Shown here: positions 34,101 to 52,032 of the stretch, piece after piece
Layout of the letters: every line of letters begins with the position of its first letter
How positions within the stretch are numbered: the first letter of the stretch is position 1
Assembly (NCBI GenBank): GCA_963070105.1
Contig: OY718808.1
Span: forward strand, 2,778,238 to 2,842,237
Direction of reading: 5' to 3'
Length of the DNA: 64,000 bases
Source of the DNA: Litomosoides sigmodontis
Lineage: Eukaryota > Nematoda > Chromadorea > Rhabditida > Onchocercidae
Notes under the pieces: model-generated
What the model was told of the DNA's origin: nothing
Databases searched by the model: none
The model's input: the letters and a program-made list of their open reading frames with translations, nothing else
Program-made: the position numbers and the translations under genes

Positions 34101-35513
34101 CTTTTTTTTTGAAATGAATTTAAGGAAACAAACAACACTCAGGTTCATTAATTTACGTTTGATTTACGCTCCTGAAGATTCACTCATTAATTTATGTTCA
34201 TGAAAACATTTGCTAATCAAATTTCTCCATTAAAATATAAACTTATTTCTCATTTTTATCTTCTACATTTCCAAAAACAAAAGAAAAAGACTTAAGAGAA
34301 ACTTTTTAAACTTTGAGCTTTACTTTCCTAAGTTCTGTTTTCTTAATTACAATACTTATTGAATTGAGAGAAATAAACAGTCAATTAAAGGGAACTTTTT
34401 TTTTCCATCAAAAAGAGGAATTAAACAAAAGAAAAAAAACAAAGGCAAACCACAACAGGAGAATCCAATTTGCTATTGCTTGCAATTTTGTATTCGATGA
34501 AATTTGTGGATGCGAGCAGTTCACGTCAACACCTATACGATCAACGTACTGCAAGCAAGCCTAAAAGGAGAAAAAAAAAGTGAGAAAGAAATAATAATAC
34601 GACAAAAGTTACGCAGTGAAAAACAATGGTAACAAATTTTACTCTAAAAAAAAATCATTGCTAAAAGATTAATCAATGTGATTTTGAAAACGGACGATAA
34701 GAGATTTTATGGGAAAAAAATAGACTAAAAAATGTAATTTAAAAAAGGAAAAAAAAAAGAAACGATTTACTATTTCTTCAAAAAAATACATGAGAATAAA
34801 AAGGGAAGCCGACGCGTAAAAAAAAAAACGGAACGTCGAGATGATGATGATTGTAATTTTGATATAATCATAAAATCATTTTGAAAATTGTATGTAATGC
34901 TTAATTAGAGAATAGTAATAGTAATGGTATAAATGCATTTTTATTTTTATCACCTATAAATATTTTTGTGCATAATTTTGATTAATAATTATTGATTGAT
35001 TTAGCGGTACATGATTTGATGTGCGATTAGAGAAGTATCACAGGTGCACTTACCTTCAATTCTCTCTCGCAACGCTATCTCAATGATCATTTTTCAATTG
35101 CCGTCTTCCATGATCATTTAGCAAAATCGTTTGTGAAGAGCGACAGTCAATCGATAGTCCTACTATGATCATTTCACTTCAGGAAATACTTTGTATAATT
35201 TCATTTCATACTCGCTAACATATCTTCCATTCGATAATTACACTCTTGTTGTAGTATTCGATCAATAGCAGTGAGTTGTGCGTGTGCGCTTTTGATAAAA
35301 TTTAAAAAGCGGAACAATGAAAGGAATGAAACTGCTAACCTTTTGATAAATGAGTGATTGAAAAATCGGGTAATACATAAAGCATGTAATGGAATATAGA
35401 CATAGCGGTATATCAATCCTAATAGTTTTCAGAAATAAAAATTTCATATCATAGGTCGTCGTGGTAGCAGTAGTAGTAGTAGTAGTGATATCCGCAACTC
35501 CTCTCTCCATCAT
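31151..35513 (-). CDS. SLC46/PCFT-like major facilitator transporter
   Basis: Membrane transporter of the SLC46 (proton-coupled folate transporter/TSCOT) branch of the major facilitator superfamily. Eleven exons join in phase on the minus strand: 35340-35513, 34451-34560, 33929-34079, 33444-33612, 33203-33384, 32955-32983, 32689-32813, 32303-32406, 31988-32120, 31648-31731, 31151-31308 (472 aa, normal for the family). Recognisable parts in order: TM1 with YYPIFQSLIYQK; the TM2-3 loop motif GRLGDTKSRK; TM4 with SLFGGYMAIFSAFFAYATD, the family hallmark; a charged central loop (LLKERKKNSEKY); TM7-8 with FRFGWDATLYGF; and a C-terminal half ending MLIPAIII. The Thr-rich start (DITTTTTTATTTT) comes from a TAG/ACT repeat. 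One donor (AAT/GTCACA at 32303) is weak. The substrate is unknown; folate, heme and peptidoglycan fragments are known cargoes of relatives. Confidence 0.88.
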
Positions 35514-35727
35514 CGGTACACTTCAAAGCTACTAGTTGCTAAACAAAGAAAAAAAACCTTGAAAAAAAAAGAAATTTCAAAAAAGAAAAAAAACGATTCT
35601 AAGGTTACTGGAAGTTTAAAATAGCAAGCGATGAATGAGATCGATGAAAGCTGTTCCCCCATAGCAATAGCAATAGTAGCAAAAATAGAAGAGCAATAGA
35701 GGGAGAGGAGGAGAGAAAGAGAGAGAA

Positions 35728-35800
<73 letters not shown>

Positions 35801-36260
35801 CAAAAATGGGGCGTTATGCAAACCGCAGCAAATTCCCTTCCTAAATGAAGAATGACCTCTGATCTTTGTTGTGTAAAAATTTCATTGTAAGTGAATGAAG
35901 ATAGACTCTTTTTTGGATGGAAATAATTTAGGATGTTAATTCACAAGAAAAGAAACATTTATTAATTCCACTGGATAGGTAAGTATGGTAAGCAAGTAAA
36001 AAGTAAAGTTATTTTTTGTTTTCAAAATTATTTCACATATTGTTTAATTTCTAATACATCTATGCTTCATTTACTTTGCTATATTTTCAAAACAAAAAAA
36101 AAATTTTTTTTTACAATTTTATTTTCAAATTATACACATTCATTTCAAATGATCACTCCTTATTTGAAACAAAAGAAAAAACGAAGAAAATGTAAAGATA
36201 ACAAAAAAAAACGTTAATAACAGTAATTCAATTGAAATTCAGTTCATTGTAAAATTCAGT
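35514..36260. other. Short spacer between two co-oriented minus-strand genes, with a GA array
   Basis: Between the 3' end of the SOD-like gene and the 5' end of the SLC46-like gene. The (GA)n array (about 35698-35796, ~100 bp) sits about 190 bp upstream of the SLC46 start. GA repeats near promoters bind GAGA-type factors in other animals, so a promoter role is possible but unproven. Confidence 0.6.
35698..35796. repeat. (GA)n dinucleotide array
   Basis: About 100 bp of GA with a few GAAA interruptions in the first half and a pure GA stretch of about 50 bp in the second half. Confidence 0.96.
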
Positions 36261-38669
36261 TCACAATGATGCGAAACCAATTGTACCGCAAGCTAATGGT
36301 AGTACATCTTTGTTGCGCAATGACCATTCTTTCACCGATAATTTATGTATCACCAATGAATGACCAATCAGTGAGATCTCTTTCGGCCAATCAATTTCAC
36401 GATCTGAACGATATAGACATGAAAATTTCAAAAAAAAAAACTTTCATCTTATTTTTTTCTCTCTTTCCTTTTCGCTTTTCTTTTTTACATCAAATAAATA
36501 ATTAATGATGAAAAAAAAAATGACGAGTGTAAAAGGTGGAATAAAAAAAAAAGAACCATCAATATGAGAGAAATTATTTAAAAAATTAAACTGTTCATTT
36601 GAATATTTGCTGCAGTACTTTGTAGATAGTATTAATTAAACTTAACTATATCATATTCAGTCACGCATTTATTAATTAAAATCAAATATTCCAAGTTTCA
36701 TACAAAATCTTATCTATTATATTAATGTTTGTAATTTATTCAATTCATTATCCGCCTAACTGTTGAATTTTCAATATCTTCCGAAAAATTTTAAAATTCG
36801 ATATCTTCCTCAATGTTAGAAGTTTTGTTTCTTTAGAAAAAAAGAGAAGCTATAATCAATTATTTTTTTTTTAAATAATTTTTCACTACTATAACACTAA
36901 CCAATTGTTACATTTTTAACACCATTCACATCAATATTTCCAAATAGTGCTGATACGTTAAAGTTTTTTTCAGGTACCATAACTGGACCAGTCTTAGCGC
37001 ATGAATCTGATAGGTCACCTGTTTGATGCACAATAAGTGCATGTTCACCATTTGGCAAGCCTAAATAATTAATAATATACTTAATATACTTTTCATAATA
37101 TATACTTAACCATCTTTTTTTTTTAATTTTTTCCTTCCATTTATTTTCTGTTTCTATTCGTTAAATTTCCCACAAACATTTTTTTTTCTAATTTTTCACG
37201 CAATTCATAGGACAAAAAATCACTTTATTTCTTCTCACTTCTTCTTATGCAAAAAAAAACTTATTATTCGTTATAAATCGTAATTTTCAAAATAATCATA
37301 ACACAAGAATTGTAGTTAATTTAATATTTGAAAAAGTTTTCCAACTTATTTGCCTCCTGCATTTGCTGTTATTTGAATTTGTTGTGAATTTTACTCTGCA
37401 AGACTATGCAAAATGTTTGTTTCGCATGCAAAACAAAAAAACAAAAAATAAAATTTTAAACAAATTTATTTTCTACCAAAAATAAAAAAAACAATAATAA
37501 TAATAACAAAAGAAAGGAATGAACGCACATTTTAGGGAAACAATAAAATATTTGATGAACGGAAAAAAGTGATGTAAAAGTGTTCGTTACACTTCAAAAT
37601 GACCAAAATGAAAATCTCTTCATCCATCCATCTACACATTCAATCTTTGCATCTCTTCTATAATAAAGAAAAAGAGAAAGAGAAAAAAAAAATGAAAAAT
37701 TAAATTTTAACAAAAAAAAAAGAAATTTGTTATTATTGTTTTTTTTCCCACATTCTTCCATAACTATCATCGATAACACTCTTTCACTTCCCCATTAGGC
37801 TTTTTCTTCGGAAAATTTAGACATGACGAAACTAAAAAGTTACAAGAAATTTAAAAAAAAATGAGTAAAAATCTTTTGATATGTGATGAAATGGATGGAT
37901 GGATGTTTAAATTAAAGTTGAAATAAGTTTTCGGTGAGGAAGGTGAGTGAAAATTGATGATAGTAGTAGTAGCAGTAGGTAGTAGTGCTCGGAAAATTAT
38001 TGCAATAGGATAAAAGAATAGCGAATTTGATAAAGTTTAAATAATACTAGAAGCGGTCCCCTAAAGAGAATTGATCATTCAATTGCTACACAATATATGC
38101 ACATTTTAGCAAAATTAATTTTTTTAGTTACTTTCTTTCGTTTCAAAATTTTATTTTCCATTACGAAACATTTGAATTACAATATTCATTAAGTAATATT
38201 ACTCCAATTATTTTGCAAGTTTTATAACTTAAATAAAATGAGATTTCTTTGTGAGCTCAAACGAAAAAGCATAGCATTTTCCTTTATCATTTGAATCATT
38301 CAGATTTTTTGCAATCTCTCTCTCTCCCCCCCCCCCCTCTCTCTCTCTTTCTCTTTAATTCCTCAAATAAATTTTTCATTTTGCTTTTAACAAAGAATGA
38401 AAAAGAAAAGCGCATGTGAACAACATCGATAACTTCTATAATTAACTTTTCATTGATATTAACAAATTTCTGACAAATAATTAATTTTACCTGCAATTGT
38501 ACCTTCAAGTTTAATCCTCTCACTGTTAATCTCTTTGATTCGCACATCGCCGACAATTTTACTTCCATCGCTGAGCATTTTCACCGTTGCTATTTCTTTC
38601 AAAATGCTATGTGCTTTAGCTTTATGCTTCCTATCTTCGATGCTATCATTGTACTTTCCTGAAGCATTC
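36261..38669 (-). CDS. Cu/Zn superoxide dismutase-like protein with lost metal ligands (5' end not found)
   Basis: Three exons join in phase on the minus strand: 38491-38669, 36902-37060, 36261-36403. The fold signature is clear: VKMLSDGSKIVGDVRI (first strands), GLPNGEHALIVHQTGD matching the SOD GLxxGxHGFHVHxxGD motif, and SLIGHSLVIH with a C-terminal LACGTIGFASL. Against active Cu/Zn SOD the copper ligand His46 is Ile, the bridging His63 is Val (TGPVMVP for AGPHFNP), the zinc-loop His/Asp residues are absent and Arg143 is replaced (PLACG for RLACG). The counterparts of His48, His120 and the disulphide cysteines (DSC and LAC) remain. It is therefore probably an inactive SOD homologue. The first known exon enters in phase 2, so an upstream exon with the start codon, and perhaps a signal peptide, is missing; I found none in 38670-39140. 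Confidence 0.82.
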
Positions 38670-39140
38670 CTGGATTAGATTAAAGTGAGATGAAAAAAAA
38701 AAACTTCCCTGCTACCATCTTCTTCCTTTTTAATTATTTTTAAATAAATTAAAATTAATTCATTTGTAACTGTTTTTTTTTTGTTAATTTTTGTCGTTTT
38801 CAAACAAATTAAATCCGCGTTTTTTTTCCCAATTTTATTTATCATTTTTATATTTAACTTAATCTAATTGTTTTATCGGTAATTTTGGAACAAATTAAAT
38901 TTAATAGATTACACTATAGCTAGAAAAAAATGTTTATAGCAAGTGAGGATTGCAAAATATTGCTGTTAGCGGCAACTGACCTAATTGTAAGAGATATTAT
39001 TTAGATGAATTATTGAATGTTCCGTTTCTTCACTTATTAAATGGTAATTAATATATCTTATTGTTAACGCGTTACAAATTGCAAATGAGTATGTAAGGTT
39101 AGAGCTAGCTAGCTAGCTAGCTAGTATCAATTAAAGCTAA
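38670..39140. other. Spacer upstream of the SOD-like exon; start exon not identified
   Basis: AT-rich, with a short (GCTA)n tract at about 39102-39123. The missing first exon of the SOD-like gene could lie here or further upstream. I see no minus-strand ATG followed by a hydrophobic segment and a usable donor. Confidence 0.4.
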
Positions 39141-45432
<6,292 letters not shown>

Positions 45433-46159
45433 AATGTCGCCGATGAATTTGATTTCTGCAAAAGTAATAAATATGCTGAAAATTGAGGGTAAGTAGGGAT
45501 GAGTTATTTGAGTGATGCAAAAGGAAATTATAAGATTGAAATGAGGAAGTGAGGGAAGAGGTGAGGAAGAGGACGAGCAATTAGAATGGGAAAAAAAAGC
45601 AATTTTGATGAAAAATGGCAACATAAGAAAAAAAACAAATCTTTTATAATTTGCTAAAAAAAATTCTTTTCGTTTTTTTTTTTAAAACTTTCGTCTTTCT
45701 TCTTTTCTAATGTACCTTGCAGAGGTTTGTGAATTTATCGCTAGGTAAATGTGAAAAAAAAAGGAAGAAAGTGATAGAAAAAGATCAAGTGATGATGTTT
45801 AATTCTACTTCTCCTACTCTGCCCATTTCTTTTAAGGGATCTTTTCCTAATTTCTTTTAATAATTCCCAACAAATTTTCATAAATTTTAGCAAAGTACAC
45901 AAGATTAATTTAGAAGTACGAACGATCAGACTGATTAATTTCTCTCATTCTTCAATGAAATGTAAGGATTGAAGTAATGAATTGATTTTTTAAAAAGTTT
46001 TCATTCGGCTTACTTGCATTTTTGCAGTCTGCTCAATTCGCTTTCATAAAGGTTTCATGTGAGAGGGAGGTAAATAAATTGGTGGTGATGATGTTGAAGA
46101 GGAAAAACAACCGTAGAATGAAGTAGTTAAAGAATTTATGCGATTTATGAATTTAAATA

Positions 46160-46450
46160 ATCTACACGCAAGCACACACGCAAACACACACACACACACA
46201 CAAACACATGCATACACGCACACGTGCTATGTACGCAGACATCTACACGCACAAACGTGCGCACACATCTACACACATAAACGTGCACATACGTCTGCAC
46301 ACATATTTTTTGTGAAGAGAGAGTTTTTTTTTTCAAAGACTCTTCTAGAAGCATACATACGCGCACAAACATACGCTAACAAGTACACATACACGTAACA
46401 CGTACGTGTATACACACACACACACACACACACACATGCTCACATACTCA
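46160..46450. repeat. CA/CACG-rich microsatellite cluster
   Basis: Several tracts of CACACA mixed with ACGC, ATACA and ACGT units, the purest at about 46178-46202 and 46412-46435. Open frames across it (His/Thr or Val/Cys-rich) are not genes. Confidence 0.9.
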
Positions 46451-47912
46451 CACAATTTTACTTCTACCACATTCTTCGGCACATTTCAAATAGAACAAAA
46501 TTCATAATTGCATGTCAAAGGTCAGACTTATAACAATCAGTGAAGGAGGAAGCGGGAAATTTTTTGCTGTTAAAATAATATGATTGCAAAATAATTAATT
46601 GCTACTGCTAAATGTCCGGATAATTAGTTGTTGCAGCGGACGGATTGATTGCCAAGATGAAAAGGAACGAGTGGAGGAATAGTTTCGAAAATCGGGTTGA
46701 GGTCAAAACAGATTTGTCCTATAATATTAAAAACTCGCATCAACGCTGAATGAAAATAGCCTATAATCCATCGTTCACCTACCTGTCCTATCCACTTTAA
46801 AATTATTCAATTTTATGTAGCAAAAATTTTGTTAAAATGTACTACAAATTCGGCCTCAAATCATCGTATATATCAAAGTTCGAAATGTTATTGCGCTGAA
46901 AAGGACTATATTTCTAACTGGGAACTATTTAAATGTTGCATTGTTGTTGGGTTAGATTAAAATTTCTGCACAATTTGCATTTAACAAAAATCTATTTTAT
47001 TGAAGTAAACGGTGCATGTTCAATTATTTCGGTACAAATGAATGGGCAAATAAGTGAAATAAATATATTGGTAAATAAATAAATCAAAGAATGAATAAAT
47101 AAATAATTAAATAAATTAATAAGTAAACAAATAAATAATCATTCACTTTAGTAAACACCGCTAAATTAATCCCTTAAAGAGCATGCATTTTTTCTTGCTA
47201 ATTTTTACAAACTGTTAATCAATTGCAATTCAATTATACTGTTCTATTAGTTGAAATTTTTTGAAACAAAAAAAAAATAAAACGATTTTTTCCAAGTCTA
47301 AGTAATCAAGCAGGTGTACTCTTATGGGCCTTAACCAATAATAAATCGTTTCAAAAAAAAACATATTAATATTCTGAATTAAACAATTTCAAATTTTGTA
47401 GCAGGAAATATTGCTGATGGTCGCGCTAAATTAATGTAAGAAATTCAGCTACTCTGGAGAGCACAAATTTTTATTTTTTTTCCTTTATTAAATTTGCAAA
47501 GAATTATAATTAGCAAATACTTGATTTATGCACTGCAGCCCAAAATGCAGCTTTCAATTTAAATGTTGATAAATTAAAAAAACAAAGTAAAATCAGTTAA
47601 TTTGAAATGAAAAACGAATAAAAAAAAATGAAAAACGAACTAATAGCATTCAAAATTTTCCCTTCTAACTGTAATGTGATAGAAAATTTAAAGAAGCATA
47701 AATTGTAACATAACAGCTTCTTTCAATTCTCCTAATCATTTTCAATTCAAATTACTTTATCAGTTATTTTAACCGCATCAATTGCTGCCCATCGCTACAT
47801 TGTGCAATAAAAAAAAACAAATGCTTTTTTCCCATTGAAATTCTTCAACATTTCACCCCAACAACACTTCAACAACGCCTAATTTTCATCGTTTTTGCTT
47901 CTTTTTCGTACA

Positions 47913-48576
<664 letters not shown>

Positions 48577-51040
48577 CATTAATTAATTAATCAATTAATT
48601 GATTAATTAATTAGTTAATTAATTAATTAAATAATTAATTAATTAAATAAAATCAAAATCATCGATTTTAGCTCTGACTTTGTTGTGTGGCAGTAAATGT
48701 AATATGGTTATTTGTAGCAACTCCACTTTCCAGCAAAAGAAAAAAAAAATTAAAAATGATTTTTTTTTTGTCCCCTTATTAGACTAACTAGCTTGTTCAT
48801 TTTCAATTACTAACAATATTTTTCGCTTTTTTTTTGCCAGTTCCCAACAAATATTATTTCTGTTTTTCATTCTCATTGCTTTGTTCTCTCCTCTTTTTTT
48901 TGGCTCCTTTTTTTAAAGTATTTTTCTTTAAAAATTTCCAAAATTTTAGTGAAAAAAGCGAGGAAAAGAAGAAAATGAGGCGGAAAGAATGCTGTCACTA
49001 TATTGCAAATAATTTTCTCGGGCAATAATATAAATTACAACTAATAATCAACATATTTATGCGTCAAATTAGAAATTATTCCAAAATTTTAATTTACACA
49101 CATACACGTTATGTATTAAATGGTTCATTTGTATGATCGAATTAACAGCTGTTGCGGAAGGAAGCATTCAGATCAAATGTGATTTAATTTGATTAAATTT
49201 TAAACTATTGTTGTTGCTATTGCTGATGGTGCAAGTTATGACTTGCCAATTGATCAGAGTGATTTCACCTATGAAGTGGGAGTTTTGAAAGAAATTGGAA
49301 AATAACATTTCCACAATACAGCCATCCATCCATCCATCCATCCATTCATCCAGTCTCCTTCTTCCAATCCCACATCTCTAACACTTTCATCATACCATTT
49401 GCTCCACAATTCTTCCGTTTTACTTTTTGCCAAAATGTTTTCTGACTGATTACAAACAATTTGAAAAGCAGTTGCTCAAAGCGAACCAATTCGTTAAAAA
49501 TTTTTCCATTTCATTTATTCATTTACCGTCTTCCCACAATCATATCACCTGTGTTGTTTCGCTTTTTTTTTTTACCTCTTTCATCTTCTCAAATTGTCAA
49601 AATTGTTCACACTCGCTTGTTCATTTTCATTTGATAATTAAGAAATGAAAAGGGTAGCTTAATTAATCAATTAATTCCTCCTTTTCTTTCACTTTTCCAT
49701 TTGCGAATATTTTTTTTTGTTTTCGACGGAATTTAATTAATGCTCAATTTGCAATTAAGTATTTCTAAGTCAGTTAAAATTTGGTTCAAAAAAAAATGAA
49801 CCACCAACTTTTTGTCGTGTAATTTAGGGAAGAAGTAAAAATGAAATATTTCACTACTTGATCGATGATAAAATTGAATCTGTTAATTGTATTGGAAATC
49901 TTAGTTTGCCAGTTTAAATTAGCTTTTTTTGATATGAAATATTTGAAAGAATATAAAACGGATTGAAAGTGTAGAAATATTTTCTACGATTGATTTTGTG
50001 AACAAAACGGACTCAATCAGATTAATACCACAACAAAATAAGAAACGAATGAATTAAAATTATATTTGAAAAGCGTGAATTAATGAAATTTCAATTATTA
50101 CACTGACTAATTCACAAGTGTGAAATTTCGCTTTTTTTAATTCACATAGTTAATTTAGCAATTTTATTGAAGTGAATGAAGTGAACTTCATTTAAAATTT
50201 TTTTGCAGAATTAAAAAAATTTCGGTCTTACTAATTTTTTTTTGCTCTTATAATTGAGCAACTGTCTGTTTATCCTCCTAGTTTTTTTTTTAAATTTTAT
50301 TTGCTACTTTGTTTTTTTGCACAATTACTTATTTTCCTGTTAATGTTGTAATAACAATATGCTATGGTGGAGAGATTTATTGCATAGCAAAACGGTTCGA
50401 CGAAATTTCGAATCGTTTTTTCTTTTCTTTTTTACTTGAACTTTAAGAAATTTTCAACAGCACATTAACTCGTAGTGCAATCTCAACAGTAGTAGTGATT
50501 TTAAAAATTTGAAAATTGTAAATTTTAGAAAAATGAATTTTTTTCTGCCTGAAGAATGACGTGAAATTGAAGATGATTGTAGAGAAAGTTCTTTTGCAAT
50601 TTCGAAATTTTGCGTGTTGCACATTTGTTTGAACTCATTTATAGATTTTATTTTTAATAATTATCGTTACTATTAGTAATACTATTATTATCATTAATTA
50701 TTACTAATTATTGTTATGACTAAGTTATTATTATTTTTAGCACGTGAATTATGAAAGCAATTTTTTTTTTAACCTAAAAGAAGTAAATATTACATACCGC
50801 TCGTGTGCTCTTTTTTTTGCACAGCTCTCACACTCATTTAAAATTAATTTGTAGTCAAAATATTTAATACCATTTTCTAATTTAATTTCATGTATGAATG
50901 AAAAGAATATCACTGACTAGAAGTGCAGTATAGTTGAAATTGCTTATAGGTGTAGTCCAATGATTGATATTTTAACTGAAAACATTAAAGTTAAATGTTT
51001 GTATTCAAGTATATTTATTGATTTGCGGTGATCAATATTA

Positions 51041-51181
51041 TTAGCACAGCAATTGTTCTATATCATCGCCAAATCGAATTTCACGTGCTAGCAATGCGGC
51101 ATTAGTGATCCTTTGAACGTGAAGGTTATGACGTTGTAAGCGTGAATACATACGTGCAAATAGTTGTTCTAATTCATAGTG
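51041..51181 (-). CDS. Orphan terminal exon of an unidentified minus-strand gene
   Basis: On the minus strand, after the acceptor GAGATATTAG, an open frame of 46 codons ends at TAA (51041-51043). The peptide starts HYELEQLFARMYSRLQRHNL and ends AREIRFGDDIEQLLC; it is helical, charged and not low-complexity, unlike chance frames in this region. In-frame stops lie just upstream of the acceptor, so earlier exons must exist. I did not find them in 51182-52032; they may lie beyond, with the plus-strand BTB gene nested in the intron. The family is not recognised. Confidence 0.5.
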   Translation of the reverse strand, partial: HYELEQLFARMYSRLQRHNLHVQRITNAALLAREIRFGDDIEQLLC

Positions 51182-52032
51182 CTAATATCTCATCTCACAT
51201 ACACTCGTACATTAGTAGTAATGAAATGAAAAAGAAAAAGGAACAAACTGAAAAAGTTTTCCAATAAATTTTGAAAATGCAACTTTGTGGAAAATTTCCT
51301 CTTCCAATTCCACAACTGTTCATTATTTTTACAATTTATTCTTTTTCATATAATTCAATTATGTAAAAATAAAACTAATTAGACAATTTGAATTAGAAAC
51401 AACAATTAATTGAGCAGTACTGCAAATATCGCTACATTGCTTCAGTTAGCTTTTCTTATTTTCGTACCGTTCGTTTTGCAACTTACAGCATACAACATTT
51501 AACAAAATAATTGGTGCAATTTTAATTGAAAAATTTTTTGCAGTTTATTAAATTTATCAAAAAAAAAGAGAAAATTGCAAGCGGTTGTGTGCTTCAAAAT
51601 TTTTCAACAAAATAGTTCAACAATTTCATTATTTTGCTTTTTTATTTGCAATCAAATACGAATGCTCAAATTTCACCGTTCACTGTTTATCAGCTAATAA
51701 AATGTTCCTAACAGGTATGCTTGCTATTCATTTGAACTACACATTTCTTGCCCTTTTTTTTTCGTTCTCATATTATTAGCTAATTACTCTCTCTCTCTCT
51801 CTATCAATAAAATTTTTTCACTCAGATAAGTTTGAATTTTTACTTTCTCAGATAAGTTTGAATTTTTACTTTCTCAGATAAGTTTGAATTTTTACTGCAG
51901 AAATTACACTTTTGTAAAATTTAAACAGAAGCAAAAAAGATGTTGCATCAGGATTTTTTAAATCAATTTTATACTTTTTTTTCCTAAATTTTCATTAATG
52001 ATTGCGTGCAGTAACAGGCGCATTTTAGAGCA
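51182..52032. other. Upstream region of the BTB-like gene
   Basis: AT-rich, with a short CT tract (51787-51802) and a 26-bp triple repeat. GCGTGCAG at about 52005-52012 lies 20 bp before the BTB-gene ATG and is a plausible spliced-leader or 5' UTR acceptor. Confidence 0.5.
51823..51896. repeat. 26-bp direct repeat, three copies
   Basis: Three near-identical copies of CAGATAAGTTTGAATTTTTA plus CTTTCT, starting at 51823, 51849 and 51875. Located about 140-210 bp upstream of the BTB-gene start codon, so they could be repeated regulatory sites (GATA-containing) or simply a minisatellite. Confidence 0.9.
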
